NCBI GenBank assembly: GCA_043804925.1
Contig: JAZDIP010000092.1
Coordinates: 37,472-101,471, forward strand
Direction of reading: 5' to 3'
Origin: ChocPot-Mid sp043804925
GTDB taxonomy: Bacteria; Bacteroidota; Ignavibacteria; Kapaibacteriales; UBA2268
Length of the DNA stretch: 64,000 bases
Below are positions 53,905 through 62,227 of this stretch, one piece after another. The notes under the pieces are model-generated. The model saw nothing but the letters and a program-made list of their open reading frames with translations, made no database searches and had not been told where the DNA came from. The stretch's first letter is position 1, and every line of letters begins with the position of its first letter. The translations under genes and the position numbers were made by a program.

Positions 53905-54085
53905 TTTAGTTAATCCATTTATCAATCCTATTTAGGACAGGTCGCCATTAACAATTAACAATTAACAATTGGCTTCCGTCGCAAATTTTACGACACAAGA
54001 ATTCCGAATTTTATGACATAATCTTTCCTGAATATGTTATAAGTTACCTCCCAATAATTTTCTAAAATTTAATAAGGATTATAAA

Positions 54086-54463
54086 ATGAATATTTTAATT
54101 GCGGATGATTCCGATATTATCAGGGCTACCATTACTAAGTCGCTTCAAACCATGAAAAATGTTGATACTATTTATGAAGCAAACGATGTCCCGAGAGCAA
54201 TTGAGATGTTGAGGCAACACAAACCTGACATAGCTTTAATAGACATCAAGATGCCCGGGGGCAGTGGTTTCGACGTACTTAAAGTAGCCAAACAGAAAGA
54301 AATTAACAGCTTGGCTATAATGCTGACAAATTACACTTTCAAGCATTACCAGAATAAAAGTTTAGACGGTGGTGCAGATTACTTTTTTGACAAAGCTCTC
54401 GAATTTGAGAAGGTATTTGTTACAATTAGTGAATATATTAATAAGAAAGCAATTGAAAATTAA
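54086..54463 (+). CDS. CheY-like single-domain response regulator
   Basis: 125 residues, a stand-alone receiver. Acidic pocket Asp7-Asp8 (LIADDSD), phosphoacceptor Asp53 (IALIDIKMPGG), conserved Thr in IMLTNYTF and Lys in YFFDKALEF. First gene of the chemosensory operon; it could be the output regulator or a phosphate sink for the CheA hybrid. Preceded by AAGGATT. Confidence 0.92.
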   Translation: MNILIADDSDIIRATITKSLQTMKNVDTIYEANDVPRAIEMLRQHKPDIALIDIKMPGGSGFDVLKVAKQKEINSLAIMLTNYTFKHYQNKSLDGGADYFFDKALEFEKVFVTISEYINKKAIEN

Positions 54464-54472
54464 GGAAAAAAA

Positions 54473-54943
54473 ATGAAAAACTTAAACAAATTTATTTTAT
54501 TCTGGCTGGATAGTCAGGGTTTTGCTTTACACCTCGAAAATATTGAGAGGATTGTTAGAATTGTCGAAGTCAAACCCTTGCCAAAAGCTCCGGAATACAT
54601 ATTGGGCTCAATCAACTTTCAAGGTGAGTTCTTGCCAGTAATCAATATGAGGAAGCTGTTTTTACTTGAGGAAAGGGATATTGACTTGAATGACCAGTTA
54701 ATTATTACACAAACTGAGCATAGAAAAGTTGCTCTCTGGGTGGATAAAGTAGGTGATATTGTCGAACGTTCAATTGATGAGATAATCAAGACAGACAAAG
54801 TTTTGCTAGATATAGAATATGTCGAAGGACTATTCGAATTTGAAGACGGCGTTATTTTGCTTCATGACCTGGATAAGTTCCTGAGATTAGAACAAATTTC
54901 CCTGTTAAAAGAAGCTCTTGAAAAGAAAAAGCAAAAAAATTGA
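54473..54943 (+). CDS. cheW: CheW-like coupling protein
   Basis: 156 residues with the CheW fold: FILFWLDSQGFALHLENIER, VKPLPKAPEYILGSINFQGEFLPVINM (split here as the typical LP-x-AP-x-x-x-x-G-x-x-x-x-x-G pattern) and a C-terminal EGLFEFEDGVILLHDLDKFL. It links receptors to CheA on the inner face of the membrane. It follows the receiver by 9 nt and precedes CheR by 12 nt. Confidence 0.9.
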   Translation: MKNLNKFILFWLDSQGFALHLENIERIVRIVEVKPLPKAPEYILGSINFQGEFLPVINMRKLFLLEERDIDLNDQLIITQTEHRKVALWVDKVGDIVERSIDEIIKTDKVLLDIEYVEGLFEFEDGVILLHDLDKFLRLEQISLLKEALEKKKQKN

Positions 54944-54955
54944 TTAACATGAATA

Positions 54956-56455
54956 ATGAACGAACCAATTTCAAATATTATGCTTTCTGAATTAAGAAAG
55001 AAAATCCATGATAACCTTGGATTAAACTTCACGTTGAAGCAGGAAAAGGAATTATTTCAAAAAATCAGTTTAGCCGCAAAAGATTTTAATTTTGCAGACA
55101 TAAAACTATTTATTGATTGGATTTTAGAGAAAGAGCTTCTTCACCAGGAAAAAGCTTTACTGGCAAAGCATCTGACCATAGGTGAAACATATTTTTTCAG
55201 GGAAAAGAAAATCTTCGATTTCCTTGAACAAATATATTTGCCCAATCTTGTTCAAAAGCGATATGTGAATTTCCCAAAATTAAAAATATGGTGCGCCGGA
55301 TGTGCAAGCGGTGAAGAAGCATATTCCATCGCAATAATGCTTCACAGAACAATTCCGAATATAAAGAACTGGGATATAAGCATTCTCGCTACCGATATTA
55401 ATCCTGACTTTTTAGAAAAAGCTGAAAAAGGGATTTATAAAAAATGGTCTTTCAGAAGTTCACCTGATGTATTTATAGATAAATATTTCAACAAAACCGG
55501 GAATAACGAATTCTCTATCATTCCTGAAATTAAAAGCATGGTAAAATTTTCATCACTGAATTTAGCACATGATTCATATCCATCGGATATAAGCGATACA
55601 ATAGGAATGGATATTATATTTTGCCGAAATGTATTTATTTATTTTTCTCCGGAAGTAATCAAAGAAGTTACAGAACGCTTCAGTAAATCACTCCTTAAGG
55701 GAGGATTGCTTATAGTCAGTCTGGTAGAAATGTCAAGCATAATATCGAATAAGTTTGGCAAAATTGAAAACTCGGGTTTCCCAATTTATCAAAAGGGATT
55801 ACATAAAACTAAAGAAAAAAGAATATTTGAATGGAAAATTCCGGCTTCTGTTAAAGAACATGTCATTCTTCGTCCTGTTCCGCAAGTAGAGCCAATAAAA
55901 CAAATAAAACCTGAGCCACAAAAAGTTATTGTTAGTGAGAAAAAAGAAAAAGTTATAACTGATAATTTACCAAAGTTCGAAGATGCAGTTACTCTATATG
56001 AAAAGGGCTTATTTGATGAAGCAGAAAAAATTCTATCATCTTTAATTAATACCGATACGATAAACTCCGGTACTATTATTCATCTTTTAGCAAAAACGAA
56101 AGCCAATTTGGGTAAACTGGATGAAGCAAAGAATCTATGTGAAAATGCCCTAAAGAAAAACAAATTAGACCTTAGTATGCATTTCCTTTTGGCAACTATT
56201 CAACTGGAAATGGGTAATGACGCAGAGTCCATAGCATCATTAAATAAAGCTATTTATTTGGACGGTAATTTTGTTATGGCTCATTTTCTTTTAGGTAACC
56301 TTATCATGAGAACAGGGGGCAATGGCAATGGAATGAAGCATTTCAAGAATGCAATGAATATTTTATCAAAACTCAATCCGGAAGATATTCTACCTGAATC
56401 AGACGGATTGTCAGTTGGAAGATTTACGGAAATAATTAATGCAATTAAATCATAA
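54956..56455 (+). CDS. cheR: CheR-type receptor methyltransferase with C-terminal TPR domain
   Basis: SAM-dependent methylation of receptor glutamates. 499 residues: an N-terminal CheR helical domain, the catalytic domain with GETYFFREKKIFDFL, IWCAGCASGEEAYSIAIML (SAM loop), ATDINPDFL and DIIFCRNVFIYFSPEV, then a linker (residues 290-330) and TPR repeats (EDAVTLYEKGLFDEAEKIL; LGKLDEAKNLCENALKKN; GNDAESIASLNKAIYLDGN). The TPR part suggests docking to receptors or partner proteins, as in other CheR-TPR forms. Confidence 0.92.
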   Translation: MNEPISNIMLSELRKKIHDNLGLNFTLKQEKELFQKISLAAKDFNFADIKLFIDWILEKELLHQEKALLAKHLTIGETYFFREKKIFDFLEQIYLPNLVQKRYVNFPKLKIWCAGCASGEEAYSIAIMLHRTIPNIKNWDISILATDINPDFLEKAEKGIYKKWSFRSSPDVFIDKYFNKTGNNEFSIIPEIKSMVKFSSLNLAHDSYPSDISDTIGMDIIFCRNVFIYFSPEVIKEVTERFSKSLLKGGLLIVSLVEMSSIISNKFGKIENSGFPIYQKGLHKTKEKRIFEWKIPASVKEHVILRPVPQVEPIKQIKPEPQKVIVSEKKEKVITDNLPKFEDAVTLYEKGLFDEAEKILSSLINTDTINSGTIIHLLAKTKANLGKLDEAKNLCENALKKNKLDLSMHFLLATIQLEMGNDAESIASLNKAIYLDGNFVMAHFLLGNLIMRTGGNGNGMKHFKNAMNILSKLNPEDILPESDGLSVGRFTEIINAIKS

Positions 56456-56466
56456 AGGAGTATGAA

Positions 56467-57051
56467 TTGGAAAATCAAACGGATACTATTTACGCAAAGC
56501 ATAATAGGAATTTTGTGACAGATAAAATACTAAGTTCTGAAGAAAAGAATGCAATACTCAGAGAAAGAACGAAGCTTTTGATGATAAAGCCCAAAAAGGA
56601 AGATATTTCTACAGAAAAGCTTGAAGTATTGGAATTTTCTATTTCGGATGAACGTTATGCAATTGACGTTGACAACATAATTGAAGTAATTTCTTTAAAA
56701 GAAATAACACATCTTCCCTGCACTCCGAATTTTATACTTGGAATTATAAATGTACGTGGGAAAATCATTGCAGTTATCAGTCTGAAAAAATTCTTAAACC
56801 TGCCCGAAAAAGGGAACGGAGATAATAAAAAAATCATCATCGTTAAACATCGGGATATCGAGCTTGGCATAATGTCCGATGAAATTATGGGGAGCCGTGA
56901 AATATTACTGAATAAGCTTCAGGGAGAAGTTACAACAGTTTCGGGTATTCTGAACGATTATATCATGGGTGTTACCGAAGAAAGATTAATCGTTTTGAAT
57001 ATCAAAGCATTATTAGAAAATGAAAAAATTACAATAAATGAAGAAGTTTAA
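56467..57051 (+). CDS. Second CheW-like coupling protein
   Basis: 194 residues. A 50-residue charged N-terminal extension precedes the CheW domain (VLEFSISDERYAIDVDNIIE; LPCTPNFILGIINVRGKIIAV). It starts at TTG because AAAGGAGT lies 5 nt upstream; the ATG five bases before is out of frame. Having two CheWs in one operon is common where a chemosensory array couples more than one receptor or has a divergent scaffold. Confidence 0.88.
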   Translation: MENQTDTIYAKHNRNFVTDKILSSEEKNAILRERTKLLMIKPKKEDISTEKLEVLEFSISDERYAIDVDNIIEVISLKEITHLPCTPNFILGIINVRGKIIAVISLKKFLNLPEKGNGDNKKIIIVKHRDIELGIMSDEIMGSREILLNKLQGEVTTVSGILNDYIMGVTEERLIVLNIKALLENEKITINEEV

Positions 57052-57073
57052 TTAATTACAAAAGGAAAACATT

Positions 57074-58807
57074 ATGAACAAATTAACAATTGGAACCAAG
57101 ATAGCTTTAGGTTTCGGAGTAATATTAGTATTACTCTTAGTAATAGGAATAATTTCATTCCGGAACTTAGTTAAATTAACTGATGATGCAGAGTCAGTTG
57201 CAAAAGCTCATGTAATAATAGAACATATTAATAATGTAAAATATTTTATAAAAGCTGTTGAAAGAGGCGAACGCGGTTTTATAATAACTGGGGATGAAAG
57301 TTTTTTAGATACTTATTATCAGGGAATTGATTCCACTCATCAGGCTTTATCAGATTTGAGTCTGATTGTTAAAGACATTTCTCAGAAAAAAAGATTGGAA
57401 GAAGTCAAAAATATTGTTAAAGAAGAATTAAACATTCTAAAGAATATTGTCGAAACTAGAAGAAAAGAAGGCCTTGAAGCGGCAAAAAACATGGTGGTGA
57501 AAAGACTAGGCAAAAATTTGATGACCAAATTGGAAAATGCTCTAATTGAAATGGAGAATGGAGAAAGAACTATTTTGAATAAAAGAAAGAATACAAGTGT
57601 TGCAGATACAAAAAATGCGGAATATACAATAGGTATTGCAACAGGATTAGCATTTATTATTGTGATTTTCCTTATTCTTTTTTATTCAAGAATAATTGCC
57701 CGTCCGATAAAGGAAGTTACTAAGATAGCAGAGCGAATTTCTATCGGTGATTTGTCAACTGAAATTGCCGAATCAAATAGAAAAGATGAAATCGGTCAGC
57801 TTTCTTTATCATTCAAAACTATGCAATCAAACCTGAATGAGAAAGCCATGCAGATAAAAGAGATAGCTTCGGGTAATCTAACATTGGATATCACTCCTCT
57901 TTCCGATAAGGATACAATGGGTATAGCATTTAAAGAAATGAGTACTCTACTCCGCAATCAAATTATTGAAATCAGTGAAGGTGTTAATGTCCTTGCATCT
58001 TCAACAAGCGAAATTATGGCTACAGTAACCCAGCTTTCCTCTTCGTCTGCAGAAACGGCTACATCAGTAGGAGAAACAACCACGACTGTTGAAGAAGTAA
58101 AACAAACTGCAGAAGTTGCTAATCAAAAAGCCAAACAGGTGAGCGAAAATGCTGCCCAAAATGCCGAACTATCCAAAGAGGGTTCAAAAGCGATTCAAAA
58201 TACAATTGAGGGTATGAACAAAATAAAACAGCAAATGGAATCTATTGCTACACTGGTAGTACGTTTAAGCGAGCAAAGCCAGACAATTGGCGAGATTACC
58301 ACAACTGTCAACGAATTAGCTGAACAATCAAACCTCCTTGCTGTAAATGCCGCAATTGAAGCCGCAAAAGCCGGAGAGCAAGGCAAAGGGTTCACAGTCG
58401 TAGCCCAGGAAATAAAAAATCTTGCCGAACGCTCCAAGGAAGCTACTTTAGAAGTAAGGAATATTCTGAAGGATGTACAAAAATCAATCAGTTCTTCGGT
58501 TATGACAACTGAAGAAGGAGGAAAAGCTGTCGAAGAAGGCATTAAACTTACTGAAAGTTCCGGCGAGGTAATCAAAGCACTTTCCGATAGTGTAAGCGAA
58601 GCTGCAAATGCCGCATTCCAGATTGCGGCATCGAGCCAGCAGCAACTCGAAGGCATGGACCAGGTAGCTTCTGCTATGGAGAACATTAAAGAATCCAGCG
58701 TGCAATCTGCAGCAAGCACAAAACAATCTGCGGCTGCCGTTAACGAATTACACAAACTCGGTGAAAAGTTGAAAGATTTGATGAAATTTTATAAAGTAAC
58801 AAAATGA
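57074..58807 (+). CDS. Methyl-accepting chemotaxis protein with CHASE3 sensor
   Basis: 577 residues. TM1 (residues 9-28), a periplasmic CHASE3 domain (VERGERGFIITGDESFLDTY), TM2 (about 185-205, IGIATGLAFIIVIFLILFY), a HAMP linker (RPIKEVTKIAERISIGDLS), and a signalling hairpin with tip LAEQSNLLAVNAAIEAAKAG and EQGKGFTVVAQEIKNLAERS. There is no C-terminal CheR-docking pentapeptide. The ATG has AAAGGAAA upstream, and its last bases overlap the cheA ATG. Ligand unknown. Confidence 0.93.
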   Translation: MNKLTIGTKIALGFGVILVLLLVIGIISFRNLVKLTDDAESVAKAHVIIEHINNVKYFIKAVERGERGFIITGDESFLDTYYQGIDSTHQALSDLSLIVKDISQKKRLEEVKNIVKEELNILKNIVETRRKEGLEAAKNMVVKRLGKNLMTKLENALIEMENGERTILNKRKNTSVADTKNAEYTIGIATGLAFIIVIFLILFYSRIIARPIKEVTKIAERISIGDLSTEIAESNRKDEIGQLSLSFKTMQSNLNEKAMQIKEIASGNLTLDITPLSDKDTMGIAFKEMSTLLRNQIIEISEGVNVLASSTSEIMATVTQLSSSSAETATSVGETTTTVEEVKQTAEVANQKAKQVSENAAQNAELSKEGSKAIQNTIEGMNKIKQQMESIATLVVRLSEQSQTIGEITTTVNELAEQSNLLAVNAAIEAAKAGEQGKGFTVVAQEIKNLAERSKEATLEVRNILKDVQKSISSSVMTTEEGGKAVEEGIKLTESSGEVIKALSDSVSEAANAAFQIAASSQQQLEGMDQVASAMENIKESSVQSAASTKQSAAAVNELHKLGEKLKDLMKFYKVTK

Positions 58808-61122
58808 AAAACAAAGAAGAATTCTTAAGGAATATGCTTTCCATTTTCAAAATTGAGGCAGAAGAAGCTATCCGGACTATGACCTCAAATTTTATTGAAC
58901 TGGAAAAGAATCCGCCTGAATCCCGAAAAGCAGAGCTTGTCGAAGCTACATTCAGGTCGGCACATAGCTTGAAAGGAGCATCACGGGCAGTAAATTTGAC
59001 CGAAATTGAATCGGTTTGCCAGGCATTGGAAAGTGTCTTTTCTAAATTGAAAGATAAAAGTTTAGAACCGGTCCCGAAAATTTTCGATTTATTTTATTTG
59101 TCGGTTGACCTTCTTAATGATATTCTGGGGTCATCTTATGAGAATATTTCAGAGGAAATAAAACAAAGGGTTGCCGAAATTACTTCAAATTTATTTAAAG
59201 TTGAAGCCGGTAAAATCGAGGAAATTGAAATTTCAAAGCCCGTCGTTAAACCTGATATTCAGAAAAGTGAAACAAAATTGACAGTTGACGATAATACTGT
59301 AAAATATGTTAATCCAAAGCCCTCTATTCCGGAATCTAAAAATCCTTCAAGCGAAATGATTCGTGTTTCGATAGATAAACTGGATAGTCTCTTATTTCAG
59401 GTAGAGGAGATGCTTTCTCTTAAACTTGCTTCTTTTCAGCATACTGTGGATATCGGAAATATACTAAAGAAGCTGAATGCATGGAATAAGGAATCTACGG
59501 AAATATTTCATTCGGTTATGAATATCAATCAGAAGCTTGCAATAAAGCAAAAAGATGGAATACTTTCAAAAGAAGAAAAGGATTTGGGTAAAGTAATCCA
59601 TTTTTTTGATTGGGCAAATTCTCTGGTTAATAATATTGAAACAGAGCTTATTGAATTACGTAAAGTTTCAATGCAGGAGACTTATGATACCGGCTCAAAA
59701 ATCGAAACATTGCTTGAAGATGTAAAAAATATTATATCCATTCCTTTTTCAACTATTCTTGATGTATTCCCAAAAGTAGTCCGGGATTTATCAAAAGATG
59801 TCGGCAAAGAAGCAGTTTTGATTATTAAAGGTGATAACATTGAAATTGACAGAAGAATACTCGAGGAAATCCGTAGTCCTTTGACTCATTTACTGAGAAA
59901 TTGCATTGACCATGGAATTGAAACGCCCGATGTAAGAAAATTAAAAAATAAACCTGAAAAAGGTATAATCAATATCAATATTGACCGACTTGAAAATAAT
60001 AAAGTGGAAATAACTATTTCAGATGACGGAGCCGGCATTGATATGGAAAAATTAAAATATCAGTACGCCAAACAGGAAAATATTTCAGCCATTGATTCTG
60101 ACGAAATCAATGAGTTTAGTGTATTAAATTATATTTTTAAATCAGGTGTATCTACCAACGAACTGGTTACGGATATTTCCGGCAGAGGGCTGGGGCTGGC
60201 TATTGTAAAAGAAAAAATTGAAGAAATTGGCGGTTTTATTACGGTTCAAACTAAAAAAGATGAAGAAACCCAATTCAAAATGCAGATTCCTTTGTCATTA
60301 GTTACATTCAGGGGTGTACAGATTCGGGCAAATAATTATGAATACATTGTCCCGACTGCAGCAATTGAGAGAGCATTAAGGGTAAATAAATCCGATGTTA
60401 AAACAATAAAGAATAAGGCAACTATTCCGTTTGAAGGAAAGATCATCCCGCTGATTCATCTTACGGAAATCCTTGAACTGCCATACATTGAAAATGATAT
60501 TGAGCATATATTGGTTATGGTATTAGGCAATACTGAACAGCATATAGGATTTGCCGTTGATGATATACTAAACGAAGAGGAAGTTCTCGTTAAAAGTTTC
60601 AATAAACATTTGGGACGCATTAGAAATATATCCGGCGCTTCGGTTCTCGGTTCAGGAAAAGTTATTCCTATTCTTAATGTATCGGATATAATAAAAACAG
60701 CAATGAAAGCATCTGCGACTAAATTAAGCTCCTTATCGGTTGAAAAGAAGAAGGAGAAAAAAGCAATCTTGGTCGTAGAAGATTCAATTACTTCAAGGAT
60801 GCTCCTGAAAAACATTCTGGAATCCGCAGGATTCTCTGTAGCAATAGCTATTGACGGAATTGAGGGATTCACTAAATTAAAAGAAGCAAACTATGATCTG
60901 GTGGTTTCAGATATTGATATGCCACGAATGAATGGATTTGACCTGACTGCAAGAATCCGTGCTGACAACTCTTTAGCCGAAAAGCCGGTTATTTTGGTAA
61001 CATCTCTTTCAAAACGCGAAGACAGGGAACGCGGAATGGAAGTAGGAGCGAATGCTTATATAATTAAAAGCGATTTTGACCAGACAAATCTGCTCGATGA
61101 AATTGACAGACTGATTGCATAG
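58804..61122 (+). CDS. cheA: CheA histidine kinase fused to CheW and receiver domains
   Basis: 772 residues. Domains in order: HPt with phospho-His54 (FRSAHSLKGASRAVN), a long linker and dimer helices, HATPase (LTHLLRNCIDHGIETPDVRK; ISDDGAGIDMEKLKYQYA; DISGRGLGLAIVKEKIEE), CheW-like P5 (TFRGVQIRANNYEYIVPTAA), and a C-terminal receiver (AILVVEDSITSRMLLKN; LVVSDIDMPRMNGFDL). The C-terminal REC makes it a CheA-REC hybrid, like those of Pil-Chp or Frz-type systems. It overlaps the receptor gene by 4 bp (ATGA). Confidence 0.94.
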   Translation: MKNKEEFLRNMLSIFKIEAEEAIRTMTSNFIELEKNPPESRKAELVEATFRSAHSLKGASRAVNLTEIESVCQALESVFSKLKDKSLEPVPKIFDLFYLSVDLLNDILGSSYENISEEIKQRVAEITSNLFKVEAGKIEEIEISKPVVKPDIQKSETKLTVDDNTVKYVNPKPSIPESKNPSSEMIRVSIDKLDSLLFQVEEMLSLKLASFQHTVDIGNILKKLNAWNKESTEIFHSVMNINQKLAIKQKDGILSKEEKDLGKVIHFFDWANSLVNNIETELIELRKVSMQETYDTGSKIETLLEDVKNIISIPFSTILDVFPKVVRDLSKDVGKEAVLIIKGDNIEIDRRILEEIRSPLTHLLRNCIDHGIETPDVRKLKNKPEKGIININIDRLENNKVEITISDDGAGIDMEKLKYQYAKQENISAIDSDEINEFSVLNYIFKSGVSTNELVTDISGRGLGLAIVKEKIEEIGGFITVQTKKDEETQFKMQIPLSLVTFRGVQIRANNYEYIVPTAAIERALRVNKSDVKTIKNKATIPFEGKIIPLIHLTEILELPYIENDIEHILVMVLGNTEQHIGFAVDDILNEEEVLVKSFNKHLGRIRNISGASVLGSGKVIPILNVSDIIKTAMKASATKLSSLSVEKKKEKKAILVVEDSITSRMLLKNILESAGFSVAIAIDGIEGFTKLKEANYDLVVSDIDMPRMNGFDLTARIRADNSLAEKPVILVTSLSKREDRERGMEVGANAYIIKSDFDQTNLLDEIDRLIA

Positions 61123-61140
61123 AGAGTTTTAAGTTTTAAG

Positions 61141-61160
61141 TTCTGAATTTTGAATTAGGA
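61141..61160 (+). repeat. GAATTTTGAATTAGGA tract before cheB
   Basis: Spacer of 43 bp with AAGTTTTAAGTT and CTGAATTTTGAATTAGGAG. It shares GAATTTTGAATTAGGA with the tract after the helicase gene (about 39986-40001). The repeat's AGGAG also acts as the likely ribosome site for cheB. Confidence 0.7.
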
Positions 61161-61165
61161 GTGAA

Positions 61166-62218
61166 ATGATTGAAGTATTGATTGTTGAGGATTCAAGAGT
61201 AGTCAGCGAATACCTGTACTACATCTTAAGCAAAGACCCGGAAATTCAGGTGATAGGAAACGTTAGTAATGGTAAAAAGGCAATTGAATTCGTTAAAGAA
61301 CATAAACCCGATGTTATTACTATGGATGTTGATATGCCGATTATGGATGGGCTGGAAGCCACAGGAATCATTATGTCAACAACTCCTGTTCCCATAATTA
61401 TGGTTACGGCAAGCAGAAACGCTAAAGAAAGCCGTATAGCCATGGAAGCATTAGCCGCCGGTGCACTTTCGGTTATCGAGAAACCGGCAGGCATAGGGCA
61501 TCCTGATGAAGAAAAACAGCAAAAAGAACTGCTAAAAATGGTTAAACTGATTTCAGAGATTAAGGTTATAACACGCAGACCTCATTTATATAAAAAACCT
61601 GATTCCATAACACAATTTAAAAAAGCCGAAGTTAGTTTTGATGATTTTTACAGGAAAAAAATAGTTGCTGTTGGCATTTCTTCAGGTGGTCCGGTAGTGC
61701 TTCAAAAAATATTTTCAAAAATAACAAAACAATTTCCTCTACCGATATTAGTGGTTCAGCATATCACAAGCGGCTTTTTGGATGGACTTGTGAATTGGTT
61801 AAACGATACATTAAGAATACCTATTCATGCCGCAGTGGATAACGAGACTGTTTTACCCGGGCATATTTATTTTGCTCCTGACGGTCACGAGATGGCTGTT
61901 GATAAAACAGGAAAAATAATTTTGACAAGATGCAGGTTGAACAATGGGATATGCCCATCGGTAGCTCATCTTTTCAATAGCATTGCAAACGAATATGTAA
62001 ATAATTCTATTACCATGATTCTAACGGGAATGGGTAGTGACGGGGCAAAAGAATTGAAACTGCTAAGGGATGCCGGGTCAATCACAATAGCTCAAGATAA
62101 AGAAAGTTCTATGGTACATGGAATGCCGGGTGTTGCAATAAATTTGGATGCGGCAGATTATATTTTGAATCCGGAAGAAATTGCCGAAATATTATACAAA
62201 ATTGAAATTAATAAGTAA
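61166..62218 (+). CDS. cheB: CheB receptor methylesterase
   Basis: 350 residues: receiver with Asp54 (VITMDVDMPIMDG) and a C-terminal methylesterase with the Ser-His-Asp set (AVGISSGGPVVLQKIF; LVVQHITSGFLDGL; TGMGSDGAKELKLL). LPGHIYFAPDGHEM and QDKESSMVHGMPGVAI are also conserved. It removes methyl groups added by CheR and may deamidate receptor glutamines. Its ATG has TTAGGAGTG upstream. Confidence 0.94.
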   Translation: MIEVLIVEDSRVVSEYLYYILSKDPEIQVIGNVSNGKKAIEFVKEHKPDVITMDVDMPIMDGLEATGIIMSTTPVPIIMVTASRNAKESRIAMEALAAGALSVIEKPAGIGHPDEEKQQKELLKMVKLISEIKVITRRPHLYKKPDSITQFKKAEVSFDDFYRKKIVAVGISSGGPVVLQKIFSKITKQFPLPILVVQHITSGFLDGLVNWLNDTLRIPIHAAVDNETVLPGHIYFAPDGHEMAVDKTGKIILTRCRLNNGICPSVAHLFNSIANEYVNNSITMILTGMGSDGAKELKLLRDAGSITIAQDKESSMVHGMPGVAINLDAADYILNPEEIAEILYKIEINK

Positions 62219-62227
62219 GGTATAACA

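Larger units (their letters stand above)
53433..54085. other. Right-edge spacer of the element
   Basis: About 650 bp without an intact gene. It holds the iteron-like array, the possible transposase remnant, an AACAATT tandem tract (about 53947-53970), and must contain the promoter of the chemosensory operon near its right end (AAGGATTATAAA precedes the first ATG). The element's right end probably lies here. Confidence 0.6.

Noticed and set aside
58195..58755. 186-codon minus-strand frame rich in Ala/Ser/Cys
   Set aside because: Antisense to the conserved receptor signalling domain; codon bias of the Ala-rich hairpin explains it.
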